A stretch of 64,000 bases of DNA from Pseudomonas cavernicola (GTDB lineage Bacteria; Pseudomonadota; Gammaproteobacteria; Pseudomonadales; Pseudomonadaceae): positions 1,054,001 through 1,118,000 of the forward strand of contig NZ_QYUR01000006.1 of the NCBI RefSeq assembly GCF_003596405.1. Reading direction: 5' to 3'. The notes below the pieces were generated by a model. The model was not told the DNA's origin. It saw only the letters and a list, made by a program, of their open reading frames with translations, and did no database searches. The position numbers and the translations under genes were made by a program. Below are positions 1 through 12,182 of this stretch, piece by piece. How positions within the stretch are numbered: the stretch's first letter is position 1; each line of letters starts with the position of its first letter.

Positions 1-533
1 ACGTTTCCGGCGTCTCCGAAGGCCTCTGCGGCGGCAGTCGGCCAGGCCATTTCGACGGCGTCGCCACGGTGGTGACCAAGCTGTTCCATATGGTGCAGCC
101 GGATCTGGCGGTGTTCGGTCAGAAGGACTACCAGCAACTGGCGGTGATTCGCACCTTGGTGCGCGACCTGAATATGCCGATCCAGATCATTGCTGAGCCG
201 ACTGTGCGGGCCGAGGACGGTCTGGCCCTGTCTTCGCGCAACGGTTATCTGGACGACACTCAGCGCGCGGCGGCACCGGCGATTTATCGCTGTCTGAAGC
301 AGATGGCTACGGCGATCAAGGCCGGCGAGCGCGACTTCGCCAAACTGATTGAGCAAGGTAAAGACGAGCTGGAACGCGCAGGGTTGCGCCCCGACTATCT
401 GGAAATCCGCAAAGCCGACAACCTGCGCCAAGCCGAGGCCAACGATCGTCATCTGGTGATTCTCGCCGCGGCGTTTATTGGCAACACCCGACTGATCGAC
501 AACCTCGTGTTCGACCTCGAAGAACTCGCCTGA
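1..533 (+). CDS. panC: Pantoate--beta-alanine ligase, 3' part
   Basis: ATP-dependent condensation of pantoate with beta-alanine to pantothenate, the last step of vitamin B5 synthesis in the cytoplasm. The frame is open from the left edge. It reads [19 protein letters not shown] and then [24 protein letters not shown], the conserved nucleotide and pantoate binding core of PanC, followed by SSRNGYL and a C-terminal dimer region. About 177 residues are visible of roughly 283 usual for the family, so the first third lies outside the window. The stop is TGA at 531-533. panD follows 83 bases downstream on the same strand; it makes the beta-alanine this enzyme uses, so the two probably form one transcript. 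Confidence 0.97.
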   Translation, partial: VSGVSEGLCGGSRPGHFDGVATVVTKLFHMVQPDLAVFGQKDYQQLAVIRTLVRDLNMPIQIIAEPTVRAEDGLALSSRNGYLDDTQRAAAPAIYRCLKQMATAIKAGERDFAKLIEQGKDELERAGLRPDYLEIRKADNLRQAEANDRHLVILAAAFIGNTRLIDNLVFDLEELA

Positions 534-616
534 AACCTTGCCGCCCGCGGCCTTGATCGCCCATCAGGGTTCGGGCAAACTCAGCCGCCGTTTCTGGCCC
601 CGCTAAGGAAACCACC

Positions 617-997
617 ATGCACGCCATCATGCTCAAGGCCAAACTGCACCGCGCCGAAGTCACTCACGCGGTGCTTGATTACGAAGGCTCCTGTGCCATC
701 GACGGTGAGTGGCTGGACCTTTCCGGCATCCGCGAATACGAACAAATTCAGATCTACAACGTCGACAACGGTGAGCGCTTCACCACCTACGCCATCCGTG
801 GCGAGGAAGGTTCGCGGATCATCTCGGTGAACGGCGCGGCGGCGCACAAAGCCAAAGTCGGCGACCGCGTGATCATCTGCGCCTACGCGCACTATAGCGA
901 AGCCGAACTGGCCAGCTTCAAGCCGCGCATGCTGTATATGGCCCCCGGCAATGAACTCAGCCATACCAGTAACGCTATTCCGGTGCAGGTCGCTTAA
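617..997 (+). CDS. panD: Aspartate 1-decarboxylase proenzyme
   Basis: Pyruvoyl-dependent decarboxylation of L-aspartate to beta-alanine for pantothenate synthesis. The 126 residues match the usual family length. The self-processing site Gly24-Ser25 is present (YEGSC), where cleavage turns Ser25 into the pyruvoyl group. Downstream sit the conserved tetramer segments [17 protein letters not shown] and [10 protein letters not shown]. An AAGGAA ribosome site lies about 7 bases before the ATG. It follows panC and is closed by a strong intrinsic terminator at 1017-1043, which separates the pan genes from pgi. Confidence 0.98.
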   Translation: MHAIMLKAKLHRAEVTHAVLDYEGSCAIDGEWLDLSGIREYEQIQIYNVDNGERFTTYAIRGEEGSRIISVNGAAAHKAKVGDRVIICAYAHYSEAELASFKPRMLYMAPGNELSHTSNAIPVQVA

Positions 998-1016
998 AAC
1001 CAGAACCGCTAAACTG

Positions 1017-1043
1017 AAAGCCCGGAACACTCCGGGCTTTTTA
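1017..1043 (+). terminator. Intrinsic terminator after panD
   Basis: Perfect 10-bp stem AAAGCCCGGA / TCCGGGCTTT around an ACAC loop, followed by T residues. It sits 20 bases after the panD stop. Confidence 0.9.
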
Positions 1044-1083
1044 GTGTTCAAAGGTTGTCCACGTTAGAAGGAAGTTCCAGGCC

Positions 1084-2748
1084 ATGGCGTATTACCAACA
1101 CCCGCTCGACGTTACTACCCTGCCCGCCTGGCAGGCGCTGAGCCAGCATCGCGAAGCCATGCAGGACTTCAGCATGCGCGAGGCATTCAATGCCGACGCC
1201 CAGCGCTTCAGCCAGTTCTCCCTGAGCAGCTGCGGCCTCTTCCTCGACTACTCGAAAAACCTGATCAACACGCAGACTCGCGACTTGCTGGTCGGCCTGG
1301 CGCGCGAAGCGGGCCTGGAGCAGGCCATTCGCGCGCTGTTCGACGGCGAGCTGGTCAACGCCTCGGAAGGCCGTCCGGCCCTGCACACGGCGCTGCGCCG
1401 GCCAGTCGGTGAACGCCTGGCGGTCAACGGCGTCAATGTGATGCCCGAAGTCCACCGCGTGCTCAACCAGATGACCGAACTGGTGGTGCGTATCCACAAC
1501 GGCTTGTGGCGTGGCTACACAGAGAAGCCAATCACCGATGTGGTGAATATCGGCATCGGTGGCTCATTCCTCGGCCCGCAACTGGTCTCCGAGGCGTTGC
1601 TGCCGTTCGCTCAACAGGGCGTGCGCTGCCATTACCTGGCGAATATCGATGGCAGCGAATTCCACGAACTGTCGGAAAGTCTGCGCGCCGAAACCACCCT
1701 GTTTATCGTCTCGTCGAAATCGTTCAACACCCTGGAAACCCTGAAGAACGCCCAGGCCGCACGCAGCTGGTATCTGGCTCAGGGCGGCTCGGAGGGTGAG
1801 CTGTATCGGCACTTCATCGCGGTATCCAGCAACCGTGAGGCGGCGATTGCCTTCGGTATCCGCGAAGAGAACATCTTCCCGATGTGGGACTGGGTCGGTG
1901 GCCGTTACTCGCTGTGGTCGGCGATCGGTCTGCCAATCGCCCTGGCCATCGGCATGTCCAACTTCAAGGAGCTGCTGTCCGGCGCCTACAGCATGGACCA
2001 GCACTTCCAGACCGCGCCCTTCGAACGCAACATGCCGGTACTGCTGGCGCTGCTTGGGGTCTGGTACGGCAACTTCTGGGGCGCGCAAAGTCACGCCATC
2101 CTGCCCTACGACCATTACCTGCGAAACATCACCAAGCATCTGCAACAGCTGGACATGGAGTCCAATGGCAAGAGCGTGCGCCAGGACGGCAGCCCGGTGA
2201 CCTGCGATACCGGCCCGGTGATCTGGGGTGGGGTCGGCTGTAACGGCCAACACGCCTACCACCAGTTGCTGCACCAAGGCACCCAGCTGATTCCGGCGGA
2301 CTTTATCGTGCCCGTGGTCAGCTACAACCCGGTCGCCGATCATCATCAATGGCTGTATGCCAACTGCCTGTCGCAGAGCCAGGCGTTGATGCTCGGCAAG
2401 ACCCGCGACGAGGCGGAGAGCGAGCTGCTTGCCAAGGGCGTGCCCGAGGACGAAGTGCAGCGCCTGGCGCCGCACAAAGTGATCCCCGGTAACCGCCCAA
2501 GCAATACCCTGGCCATGGAGCGCATCAGCCCGCGTCGCCTAGGCGCGCTGGTGGCACTCTACGAACACAAAGTGTTCGTGCAGAGTGTGCTCTGGGGCAT
2601 CAACGCCTTCGACCAATGGGGTGTGGAGCTGGGTAAGGAGCTGGGTAAAGGCGTCTATCAGCGCCTGACCGGCGGTAACGAGCAACCGGCCGAGGATGCC
2701 TCCACCCAAGGTTTGATCGACTACTTCCGCGGCCGTCATCGCGGCTAA
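1084..2748 (+). CDS. pgi: Glucose-6-phosphate isomerase
   Basis: Interconverts glucose-6-phosphate and fructose-6-phosphate. In Pseudomonas, which lacks phosphofructokinase, it mainly serves gluconeogenesis and the return of fructose-6-phosphate into the Entner-Doudoroff cycle. The protein is 554 residues, normal for the bacterial enzyme. Family signatures are visible: [18 protein letters not shown], the sugar-phosphate binding [10 protein letters not shown], the active-site region [16 protein letters not shown], and the C-terminal catalytic region around [17 protein letters not shown] purine-rich GAAGGAAG stretch lies upstream of the ATG. It stands alone between terminators at 1017-1043 and about 2771-2805, so it is probably monocistronic. 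Confidence 0.98.
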   Translation: MAYYQHPLDVTTLPAWQALSQHREAMQDFSMREAFNADAQRFSQFSLSSCGLFLDYSKNLINTQTRDLLVGLAREAGLEQAIRALFDGELVNASEGRPALHTALRRPVGERLAVNGVNVMPEVHRVLNQMTELVVRIHNGLWRGYTEKPITDVVNIGIGGSFLGPQLVSEALLPFAQQGVRCHYLANIDGSEFHELSESLRAETTLFIVSSKSFNTLETLKNAQAARSWYLAQGGSEGELYRHFIAVSSNREAAIAFGIREENIFPMWDWVGGRYSLWSAIGLPIALAIGMSNFKELLSGAYSMDQHFQTAPFERNMPVLLALLGVWYGNFWGAQSHAILPYDHYLRNITKHLQQLDMESNGKSVRQDGSPVTCDTGPVIWGGVGCNGQHAYHQLLHQGTQLIPADFIVPVVSYNPVADHHQWLYANCLSQSQALMLGKTRDEAESELLAKGVPEDEVQRLAPHKVIPGNRPSNTLAMERISPRRLGALVALYEHKVFVQSVLWGINAFDQWGVELGKELGKGVYQRLTGGNEQPAEDASTQGLIDYFRGRHRG

Positions 2749-2770
2749 CGCTCAAGCCTCGCGCAAGCAA

Positions 2771-2805
2771 ACGAAGCCGGCCGGGTATCCCCTCGCCGGC
2801 TTCGT
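2771..2805 (+). terminator. Probable terminator after pgi
   Basis: An 11-bp stem ACGAAGCCGGC / GCCGGCTTCGT lies 22 bases after the pgi stop. The downstream T tract is poor (GCTGTCTG), so termination efficiency is uncertain. Confidence 0.6.
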
Positions 2806-2834
2806 GCTGTCTGAACCCATTACAGCGCCAGCTG

Positions 2835-2975
2835 CTAGCGGCAAAAGCGCAAGCGGTACTCGCTAGGGGTAACTTTCAGCCCCATAACGAAAGCCCGCCG
2901 CAGGTTGTATTCCGAGCCGAAGCCGGCTTTCTCGGCCATGCGCTTCAAGGATGCCGCGCCCGCCTCGAGCAATCG
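2835..2975 (-). pseudogene. C-terminal remnant of an AraC/GlxA-type regulator
   Basis: Read on the minus strand from about 2975, the sequence gives LLEAGAASLKRMAEKAGFGS, then EYNLRRAFVMGLKVTPSEYR and LRFCR, ending in TAG at 2835. This is the second helix-turn-helix of the AraC family, with the AGFGS turn and the PSxYR ending. There is no N-terminal domain and no usable start: upstream the frame loses the pattern before the acsA region. It is therefore a relic of a deleted regulator gene. The 353-base gap between pgi and acsA otherwise holds the pgi terminator and, presumably, the acsA promoter, which I cannot place. Confidence 0.75.
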
Positions 2976-3101
2976 ACACACTGCAATTGGAGTATCCACA
3001 GCCGCTTTCGCACTAACGGCAGGCGGTGAAGCACTTGAACCAAGCAGCGCCCTGGGTGCACCCTTATGAGCATTGCGGCATCACAACAAAAAGGACCCGC
3101 C

Positions 3102-5039
<1,938 letters not shown>

Positions 5040-5060
5040 AACGACAACGCTCCGTAACCC

Positions 5061-5139
5061 GTAGGCTGGGTAGAGCGCAGCGAAACCCGGCAGTTAGCTA
5101 CAAGCTGGGTTTCGCCCGGACGGGCTCTACCCAGCCTAC
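5061..5139. repeat. Inverted repeat of REP type
   Basis: GTAGGCTGGGTAGAGC at 5061-5076 is repeated as its exact reverse complement at 5124-5139 (16 bp). The GTAGGCTGGGTAGAGC arm is a familiar dispersed element in Pseudomonas intergenic regions. It lies between acsA and the DUF2236 gene and could also act as a weak terminator hairpin for acsA. Confidence 0.8.
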
Positions 5140-5188
5140 GGCTTGTCCCCCCTCAGGAGAGGGATGAAGGAAACACCGAATCACGCTT

Positions 5189-6121
5189 ATGGAATTCCTC
5201 CGCAGCCGTATCGAAAGCCAGGTTCTCGGCCTCACCGGGCTGGCCCTCGGCCAGATTGACTTCGAAAAACCCCAAGGCGACCCTGGCCTGTTTGGCCCCG
5301 AGGCTATCTGCTGGCAAGTGCATGGCGACTTCACCAGCATGCTGATCGGCGGCATCAGCGCGCTGATGTTGCAGGCGCTGCATCCCCTGGCGCTGGCTGG
5401 AGTCTGGGATCACTCCAACTTCCGTGAAGACCTGCTCGGCCGCCTGCGCCGCACCGGACAATTCATCTCCGGCACCACCTACGGCTCGACCCAGGACGCC
5501 AATTGGCTGATCGACAAGGTGCGCAACATCCACCTGCACGTGACGGGTACCGCGACGGACGGCCGCCCTTATGCGGCCAACGATCCGGCGCTGCTGACCT
5601 GGGTGCATGTCGCCGAAGTCAGCAGCTTTCTCGCTGCTCATCTGCGTTACTGCAATCCACAGCTGTCCGGAGCCGATCAGGATGCCTACTACGCCGAGAT
5701 CGCGTTGATCGCCGAGCGTCTGGGCGCGCAGGGGGTGCCGCGCTCACGCCAAGAGGTCACCGACTACCTCGAACAGGTACGCCCGCAATTACTCTGTGAT
5801 CAACGCAGCGAGGAAATCCTCCGCGTCCTGTTCAATGCCCCGGCACCGAGCGCCCTGGCCAAGCCATTCGGCGTTCTGATGCTGCACGCTGGCGCCGACC
5901 TCTTGCCGGACTGGGCCGCACAGATGCTCAGCCTGCGCCTAAGCCCCCTGCAGCGCCGCTTGATTCGCAGCTGCGTCAGACGCACTGCACCTCTACTGCG
6001 CTGGGCGGTGCGCAACGGCTCCGTGCACCGCGCGCGTCGGCGCCTGGGGCTTGCCACCGCTGCGCTGAACGACCGTTCGGCTCAAGATCTGGCCGCAAGC
6101 AAAGCCACTGTGCCACCATAA
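5189..6121 (+). CDS. MpaB-type (DUF2236) oxygenase-like protein
   Basis: A 310-residue protein of the DUF2236 / MpaB family, which includes heme-binding rubber oxygenase Lcp and the fungal oxygenase MpaB. Visible landmarks are a low-polarity helix with [17 protein letters not shown] near residues 60-80, the [16 protein letters not shown] segment, and [15 protein letters not shown] near 130-145. These match the conserved His-rich and Arg/Thr positions of the family. The C-terminus is arginine-rich. No signal peptide is evident. The start is the ATG with GAAGGAAAC about 15 bases upstream, which is a little far. The substrate is unknown and a lipid or terpenoid oxygenase role is only inference. 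The next gene, a thiolase, begins 47 bases downstream on the same strand. Confidence 0.75.
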   Translation: MEFLRSRIESQVLGLTGLALGQIDFEKPQGDPGLFGPEAICWQVHGDFTSMLIGGISALMLQALHPLALAGVWDHSNFREDLLGRLRRTGQFISGTTYGSTQDANWLIDKVRNIHLHVTGTATDGRPYAANDPALLTWVHVAEVSSFLAAHLRYCNPQLSGADQDAYYAEIALIAERLGAQGVPRSRQEVTDYLEQVRPQLLCDQRSEEILRVLFNAPAPSALAKPFGVLMLHAGADLLPDWAAQMLSLRLSPLQRRLIRSCVRRTAPLLRWAVRNGSVHRARRRLGLATAALNDRSAQDLAASKATVPP

Positions 6122-6168
6122 CCGCCCGCCGCGGCTTGCCGCGCCCAATATTCGTGAGGAACTGCGCC

Positions 6169-7350
6169 ATGCAAGAAGTCGTTATCGTCGCCGCCACCCG
6201 TACCGCCGTTGGCAGCTTTCAAGGTTCGCTGGCGAGCATTCCTGCCGTCGATCTGGGTGCGGCAGTGATCCGCAGCCTGCTCGAGCAGACCGGTCTGGAT
6301 GGCGCGCAAGTGGACGAAGTGATCTTCGGCCAAGTGCTGACCGCCGGCGCCGGACAAAACCCGGCGCGTCAGGCCGCGATCAAAGCCGGTCTGCCCCATG
6401 CGGTCCCCGCACTGACGCTGAACAAAGTCTGCGGCTCCGGCCTGAAAGCCCTGCACCTGGGCGCCCAGGCGATCCGTTGCGGCGACGCCGAGGTGATCAT
6501 CGCTGGCGGCCAGGAGAACATGAGCCTCGCCCCCTACGTTATGCCTGGCGCCCGCACTGGCCTGCGCATGGGCCACTCGCAAATCATCGACACTATGATC
6601 ACCGACGGCCTGTGGGATGCCTTCAACGACTACCACATGGGCATCACCGCGGAAAATCTGGTGGAAAAATACGCTATCAGCCGTGAAGAACAGGACGCCT
6701 TCGCCGCCGCCTCGCAGCAGAAAGCCGTGGCTGCCATCGAAGCCGGGCGCTTCACCCAGGAAATCACCCCGATCCTGATTCCCCAGCGCAAAGGTGAGCC
6801 ACTGGCCTTCGCTACCGACGAGCAGCCGCGGGCAGGCACCACGACCGAATCGCTGGGCAAATTGAAACCGGCCTTCAAGAAAGACGGCAGCGTCACCGCC
6901 GGTAATGCTTCCAGCCTCAACGACGGCGCCGCCGCCGTAATACTGATGAGTGCGGCAAAAGCCAAAGCCCTCGGTTTGCCGGTACTGGCGCGCATCGCCG
7001 GTTACGCCAATGCCGGTGTCGACCCGGCGATCATGGGCATCGGCCCGGTCTCGGCAACCAAGCGCTGCCTGGAGAAGGCCGGTTGGACGCTAGAGCAGTT
7101 GGACTTGATCGAAGCCAACGAAGCCTTCGCCGCGCAATCCCTGTCGGTTGGTAAAGAACTCGGCTGGGATACCAGCAAGGTCAACGTCAATGGCGGCGCC
7201 ATCGCCCTCGGCCACCCCATCGGCGCCTCCGGCTGCCGGGTGCTGGTGACCCTGCTGCACGAGATGATCAAACGTGACGCCAAGAAAGGTCTGGCAACCC
7301 TGTGCATCGGCGGCGGTCAGGGCGTGGCACTGGCGATCGAACGCGAGTAA
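6169..7350 (+). CDS. Acetyl-CoA acetyltransferase (thiolase)
   Basis: Thiolase II type enzyme that condenses or cleaves acetoacetyl-CoA. From ATG 6169 (GTGAGGA upstream) it has 393 residues, typical of AtoB/PhaA. The nucleophile Cys88 lies in [11 protein letters not shown], His349 in [14 protein letters not shown], and the second acid/base Cys379 in LCIGGGQG, so the catalytic triad is complete. The order [17 protein letters not shown] at the N-terminus is canonical. The flanking DUF2236 and methyltransferase genes give no pathway context, so it could serve PHB synthesis, ketone-body use or fatty-acid degradation. Confidence 0.93.
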   Translation: MQEVVIVAATRTAVGSFQGSLASIPAVDLGAAVIRSLLEQTGLDGAQVDEVIFGQVLTAGAGQNPARQAAIKAGLPHAVPALTLNKVCGSGLKALHLGAQAIRCGDAEVIIAGGQENMSLAPYVMPGARTGLRMGHSQIIDTMITDGLWDAFNDYHMGITAENLVEKYAISREEQDAFAAASQQKAVAAIEAGRFTQEITPILIPQRKGEPLAFATDEQPRAGTTTESLGKLKPAFKKDGSVTAGNASSLNDGAAAVILMSAAKAKALGLPVLARIAGYANAGVDPAIMGIGPVSATKRCLEKAGWTLEQLDLIEANEAFAAQSLSVGKELGWDTSKVNVNGGAIALGHPIGASGCRVLVTLLHEMIKRDAKKGLATLCIGGGQGVALAIERE

Positions 7351-7524
7351 CGCGCCTCGGCGAGGCTATCGAAACCTGTAGGAGCGGGGGGTGAGGGAAA
7401 CACCGACTCTCGCCTCTGCGAATCTATCGAAACCTGCAAGGCGTTTCATTGCCCCCCTGTGGAGCAACTGCGCAGGTCCAGCCCTCGCCTGATAAACTGC
7501 CCCGCCCAGTCCAAGGCGCTGCGC

Positions 7525-8541
7525 ATGCCCCTTTTGAACCAGGCGCTGCGCGCCGCCCTCGACACTCGCCAGCCTCTGTTAGCCGAACTGCATGCTCAAG
7601 GCACTGACTGCTACCGGTTGTTCCACGGCAGCCAGGAAGGTGCTTCCGGCCTGACTATCGACCGCTACGGCCCGCAACTGATGGTGCAGAGCTTCCATAC
7701 CACACTGGAAAACGCAGCCCTGCTGGAGCTACACGCGACCATCAATGCTCGGCTCGGCCTTGAGACCTTGCTGGTCTATAACGACCGCTCACGCGGCAAC
7801 TCCCGTATCGATCGCAGCGACACGGTTTACCAAGCCAGCGCAGCCGCCCTGGAAGACCTGATCGGCCACGAATGGGGGCTGAAGTATCGCGTGCGTGGCC
7901 GCCATGCCGGTCAAGACCCGCTGCTGTTTCTCGACCTGCGCAATGCGCGGGGCTGGGTGAAAGCCCACAGCGCGGGCAAAAGCGTGCTTAACCTGTTCGC
8001 CTACACCTGTGGCGTAGGTCTGTGTGCGGCAGCCGGTGGCGCCCGCGAGGTGTGGAATCTGGATTTCGCCGAGGGCAATCTGACGGTCGGCCGCGAGAAC
8101 GCCGCACTCAATCCCGAGCTGTTAGCGATGGAATTTATCCAGTCCGACTATTTCCCGGCCATCCGCCAGTTGGCGGGGCTACCCATCGCCCAGCGTCGCG
8201 GGCAAAAACTGCCGAGCTACCTGCGCCTGGAACAACGTCAGTTCGATCTGGTACTGCTCGACCCGCCGGCCTGGGCCAAAAGCGCCTTCGGCACTGTCGA
8301 CCTGCTGCGTGACTACCAGAGCTTGCTGAAACCCGCGTTACTGACCACTGCCGAGGATGGCGTGCTGATTTGCTGCAACAATCTGGCGAAGGTGGCCCTG
8401 GAAGATTGGCGCGAGCAGGTGCTGCGCTGCGCCAACAAGCTTGGCCGGCCGGTGCGCGACTGCCAGGTGCTGGCGCCCGCCACCGACTTTCCCTCGGCCG
8501 ACGGCCGCCCACCGCTGAAAACTCTGATTCTTCAGCTCTAG
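7525..8541 (+). CDS. RlmI-like SAM-dependent methyltransferase
   Basis: Class I methyltransferase of the Methyltrans_SAM (RlmI/RlmL-C-like) family. The SAM-binding motif is LNLFAYTCGVGLCAAAGGA, followed by WNLDFAEGN, and the catalytic-side motif is LLDPPAWAK. The protein is 338 residues from ATG 7525; AAGG lies 9 bases upstream, which favours this start over an in-frame ATG at 7459. Relatives methylate cytosines in 23S rRNA, but this subgroup has not to my knowledge been assigned a substrate, so no gene symbol is given. The 174-base upstream gap contains a 13-bp direct repeat CTATCGAAACCTG (7366-7378 and 7424-7436) and otherwise nothing I recognise. Confidence 0.85.
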   Translation: MPLLNQALRAALDTRQPLLAELHAQGTDCYRLFHGSQEGASGLTIDRYGPQLMVQSFHTTLENAALLELHATINARLGLETLLVYNDRSRGNSRIDRSDTVYQASAAALEDLIGHEWGLKYRVRGRHAGQDPLLFLDLRNARGWVKAHSAGKSVLNLFAYTCGVGLCAAAGGAREVWNLDFAEGNLTVGRENAALNPELLAMEFIQSDYFPAIRQLAGLPIAQRRGQKLPSYLRLEQRQFDLVLLDPPAWAKSAFGTVDLLRDYQSLLKPALLTTAEDGVLICCNNLAKVALEDWREQVLRCANKLGRPVRDCQVLAPATDFPSADGRPPLKTLILQL

Positions 8542-8623
8542 GAAACGACGCAGATCGCGCTCGGAACCCAAAGCCCGTGCCATACTCCAAAACACTTCTT
8601 GCCAGGAAAGATGAAGTCTCGCC

Positions 8624-11617
8624 ATGCCCAAAGGATTGAAACGCGCCGGTGGCGCCCTGCTGATTGCCTTCACCCTCTATAGCCTCCTCGGCTTCCTGAT
8701 CCTCCCAGGCGTAGCCCTGCGTATCGCCAATCAACAGTTGGCCGAACTCGCCACTGTGCCGGCCAAGCTTGAGCGTTTGGAACTCAACCCCTTCAGCCTC
8801 GAATTGACCCTCTGGGGCCTGCATCTGGGCGAGTCGGGTGCTGACCAGGTGGCCTTCGAGCGGCTGTACGCCAACCTGCAACTGGACAGCCTGTGGAGCG
8901 GAGCGCTGCACCTGGCGGATGTCGAGCTGGAGAAGTCCCACACCGAGGTCCTGTTCGCCAAGGACGGTACGCTCAATCTGGCGCAGCTGTTCAAACTGCC
9001 GGAGAGCCCTGAGCCGCCGGCCGAGGAAGCACCGAGCGAGCCTTTCCCGCTGCGTATCGATCACCTGCAACTGATCGAAGGCGGCCTGCACTTTGCCGAC
9101 CTGCGCCCGAGCGAGCCAGTCGAGTTCGTCTACGACTCGCTCAATCTGGAACTGAAAAAACTCAGCACCCTGCCGGACGACAACTCCGAGATGAGCCTAG
9201 TCGCCAAAGGCCCACACGGTGGGCGCATCGACTGGAGCGGTCAGGTCAGCCTGACGCCCATCACCTCCAGCGGCCAATTGAAGATCACCGAAGGCAAAAT
9301 GAAAGCCTTCTGGCCCTATGTCCGCGACGCCGTGCCCTTGGTATTGGAGAATGGCGTCATCAACCTCTCCACCGACTACACGCTGGATCTGAGCAAAAGC
9401 ACCGAGCTATTGCTGAATAACACCTCCGCCACCATCGCGCCGCTCGCCATCAAGGCGCCGGATGGCCGTCCGCTGGTACGCCTGGAGCGCTTGGAAGTCA
9501 GCGAAACCTCGGTAGACCTGGTTAAACAGCAAGTTATCGTCGGCAAGATCCGCAGTCAGAACCTGGAAACCTGGGCCGCCCGCGAGAAGGATGGCGAGCT
9601 GGACTGGCAAAAGCTGTTCGCCTCCCACCAACCGCCACAACCGCAACCGGCTCCCAGCAAAGCCACGCCGGCGCCTACGACTGAAGCACCCGCGGCTGCG
9701 GCCGAGAAACCCGCTACGCAAGTCGCCGCCAACGCGTCGGCGCCAGCCACCGCGGTAGAGCCACCCAAAGCCCCAGTCGAACCAAGCAAACCCTGGCAAG
9801 TACTGTTGCGCGATACCCAGTTGCGCGGCTACCAAATCCATCTGACGGACCGCCAGCCGAAACAGCCTGTAGTGCTGGAGGTCGGCCCACTCAACTTCGA
9901 TCTGCAGAACTTCGACAGCCTCAATCAGTCGCCTTTCACCCTCAAACTCGATACCGGCCTCGGCAAACAGGGCAAGCTCAACGTGGCCGGCCAGGTTAAC
10001 CTGAGCCCGATCAGTGCCCAGTTGCAGGTTGCCACCCAAGACATCGACCTGCGCGTGGCCCAGGCCTACCTGGAACCGTTCGTGCACCTGGAGTTGCGCA
10101 GCGGCCTGCTCGGCAGCGATCTCGCCGTCGACCTGAAGAGCACCGAGCCGCTGGCCTTTAGCGTCGCCGGGCGCGCCGAAGTCAACCAACTGCACACCCT
10201 CGACACCCTTAAAGAGCGCGACTTCGTCAAATGGCAGCAGTTGGTGCTCGACGGCCTGAACTACCAGCATGGCGACAGCCTGGCGGTCGCCAAGGTCAGC
10301 CTGGCCCAGCCCTATGCACGCTTTATGATCAACGAGGATCGCACCACCAACGTCAGCGATCTGCTCATCCCACAGCCAGCCGATCCCCAAGCCAAACCGG
10401 CAGCGGCCGGCAAGCCGCTGGGCATCCACATCGGCGAAATAAGCATCAATGAAGGCTCGGCCAACTTCGCCGACTTCAGCCTGACGCCCAACTTCGCCAC
10501 CGCGATCCAGCAACTGAACGGCCGTATTGGCAGCCTTGACAGCCGCAACCCGAAGCCGGCGAAAGTCGACATCAAAGGCAAGGTCGACCGTTATGCACCG
10601 GTCAGCATTCTCGGCAGCCTGAACCCCTTCGACCCGCTGGATAGCCTCGATCTGACCACCAGCTTCAAACATGTCGAGCTGACCACGCTGACGCCCTATT
10701 CCGGCAAGTTCGCCGGTTATCGCATCCGCAAAGGGCGGATCAATCTGGATCTGCATTACCGCATCGAGAAAGGCCAGTTGACCGCCGAAAACAAACTGGT
10801 CGTTGAGAAACTGCAGCTCGGCGAACAGGTCGACAGCCCGGACGCCGTCGATCTGCCGATACGCCTGGCCGTCGCACTGCTGAAGGACTCGGAAGGCAAG
10901 ATCGAGATCGAGCTACCGGTCTCCGGCGATCTCAACAACCCACAGTTCAGCGTGATGCCGATTGTCTGGCAAACCCTGCGCAATCTGGTGTTGCGTGCCG
11001 TACAGGCGCCATTCAAGTTCATCGCCGGACTGGTCGGCGGCGGCGAAGTCGACCTCAGTACCGTGCAGTTCGCCGCAGGCAGTAACGCGTTGGACAGCGG
11101 CGCCCAGAGTGCCCTGAGCACGCTCTCGGCCGCCCTCAAAGAACGCCCGAACCTGCGCCTGGAAGTAGAGGGCATGAGTGCCGCCAGCAGTGACGGCCCC
11201 TTGCTGGCCCAACAGCGTCTACAGCGCGAATACCAAAGCATTTACTACAAGATTCTGCAGCGCCGCGGCGACAAGGTGCCGGCCGAGGCCAGTCAACTGG
11301 AAGTGCCTGAAGATGAACAAGCGCCGATGCTGGAAGGCATCTACCGCAGCCGCCTGAAACAGCAACCACCGGCCGAATGGACCGAGCTGGACGACGATGA
11401 GCGCAGCGCCAAACTGCGCGAAGGCGTCCTTGACTCCTGGGGCAAAAGTGAACTGCTGCTGCGCCAACTGGGCCAGGCGCGTGCAGCTAGCATCAAGGAC
11501 TATCTGGTGAGTCAAGGCGGGCTGGCGGACGAACGTATTTATTTGCTCGACGTCAGCCTCGGCGAATCGGGAACCGACGGTCGCGTGGCCTCACCGCTCC
11601 ACCTGGATAGCGAATAA
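8624..11617 (+). CDS. DUF748 family envelope protein
   Basis: A 997-residue protein with one N-terminal membrane anchor (residues about 7-30, ALLIAFTLYSLLGFLILPGV) and a long periplasmic part. Repeated beta-rich segments of the form LDLxSTxPLxFxVxGRAEV and VSILGSLNPFDPLDSLDL match the DUF748 family, related to AsmA-like proteins that handle lipids or proteins at the envelope. A Pro/Ala-rich low-complexity linker covers about residues 335-385. The C-terminal region from about 800 (FAAGSNALDSGAQSALSTL, LRLEVEGMSA) resembles an OmpA-like peptidoglycan-binding fold. It stands alone, with the MTase 82 bases upstream. The function is unknown. Confidence 0.8.
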   Translation: MPKGLKRAGGALLIAFTLYSLLGFLILPGVALRIANQQLAELATVPAKLERLELNPFSLELTLWGLHLGESGADQVAFERLYANLQLDSLWSGALHLADVELEKSHTEVLFAKDGTLNLAQLFKLPESPEPPAEEAPSEPFPLRIDHLQLIEGGLHFADLRPSEPVEFVYDSLNLELKKLSTLPDDNSEMSLVAKGPHGGRIDWSGQVSLTPITSSGQLKITEGKMKAFWPYVRDAVPLVLENGVINLSTDYTLDLSKSTELLLNNTSATIAPLAIKAPDGRPLVRLERLEVSETSVDLVKQQVIVGKIRSQNLETWAAREKDGELDWQKLFASHQPPQPQPAPSKATPAPTTEAPAAAAEKPATQVAANASAPATAVEPPKAPVEPSKPWQVLLRDTQLRGYQIHLTDRQPKQPVVLEVGPLNFDLQNFDSLNQSPFTLKLDTGLGKQGKLNVAGQVNLSPISAQLQVATQDIDLRVAQAYLEPFVHLELRSGLLGSDLAVDLKSTEPLAFSVAGRAEVNQLHTLDTLKERDFVKWQQLVLDGLNYQHGDSLAVAKVSLAQPYARFMINEDRTTNVSDLLIPQPADPQAKPAAAGKPLGIHIGEISINEGSANFADFSLTPNFATAIQQLNGRIGSLDSRNPKPAKVDIKGKVDRYAPVSILGSLNPFDPLDSLDLTTSFKHVELTTLTPYSGKFAGYRIRKGRINLDLHYRIEKGQLTAENKLVVEKLQLGEQVDSPDAVDLPIRLAVALLKDSEGKIEIELPVSGDLNNPQFSVMPIVWQTLRNLVLRAVQAPFKFIAGLVGGGEVDLSTVQFAAGSNALDSGAQSALSTLSAALKERPNLRLEVEGMSAASSDGPLLAQQRLQREYQSIYYKILQRRGDKVPAEASQLEVPEDEQAPMLEGIYRSRLKQQPPAEWTELDDDERSAKLREGVLDSWGKSELLLRQLGQARAASIKDYLVSQGGLADERIYLLDVSLGESGTDGRVASPLHLDSE

Positions 11618-11707
11618 GTCCGCAGCCGCGGATGCCTCTGCCCTGCCCAGCTCAGGACGAAACCCTGTGCTGGGCAGGTCAGGTGCTTGGCTCGACGACC
11701 AGCAACG

Positions 11708-11815
11708 CTGGCCTTCAACATCGAAGAGCTACCGTATGGGCCGAAAGACCGCCTGCACAACCGCCGCTCCCTTGCAGGCAATCGCCTGAACCCTAACGTG
11801 ATCCCGCGCAACTGA
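11708..11815 (+). pseudogene. Decayed third copy of the DUF2845 gene (3' end)
   Basis: Reading from 11708, the frame gives LAFNIEELPYGPKDRLHN, then RRSLAGNRLNPNVIPRN and TGA at 11813-11815. This lines up along its whole length with the C-terminus of the next gene (IEEWAYGPRNGMYNYL, then RFEGNRLVKIESKRGN). No matching signal peptide or Cys-containing N-terminus precedes it, so it is a degraded fragment. It is the only recognisable item in the 253 bases between the DUF748 gene and the first intact DUF2845 gene. Confidence 0.7.
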
Positions 11816-11870
11816 CAGCTCACCAACACGGGTGTAGGCTGATCCCACCGCATCTGCTTCGGATTACCCC

Positions 11871-12176
11871 GTGAAAGCCCCCGCCATGCTTGGCCTGTCG
11901 TTTCTTCTCTTGACCGGCCCCGTCTCCTCCGCCTCCACTCTGCGCTGTGGCAGCGACCTGGTCAGCCTCGACGATCACACCGGCGAGGTGCAGAACAAAT
12001 GTGGCGAACCGCTCAGCCGCGACTTCATTGGCTACCGTGTGATCGTCGGCTACTACGGCGAACGCAGCGAAGTGCAGATCGAGGAATGGGCCTACGGCCC
12101 GCGCAACGGCATGTACAACTACCTGCGTTTCGAAGGCAACCGCCTGGTCAAGATCGAGAGTAAGCGCGGCAACTGA
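11871..12176 (+). CDS. Small secreted DUF2845 protein, copy 1
   Basis: A 101-residue exported protein with a hydrophobic signal peptide ending near GPVSSA, then two conserved cysteines (LRCGSDL and NKCGEP) that can form a disulfide, the core SRDFIGYR and the family ending IEEWAYGPRNGMYNYLRF and KIESKRGN. GTG 11871 is taken as start; an in-frame ATG at 11886 would still leave a signal sequence, and neither has a good ribosome site. The second copy starts 247 bases downstream, with a MITE between them. DUF2845 proteins have no known function; a periplasmic location is inferred. Confidence 0.8.
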   Translation: MKAPAMLGLSFLLLTGPVSSASTLRCGSDLVSLDDHTGEVQNKCGEPLSRDFIGYRVIVGYYGERSEVQIEEWAYGPRNGMYNYLRFEGNRLVKIESKRGN

Positions 12177-12182
12177 CAGGCC

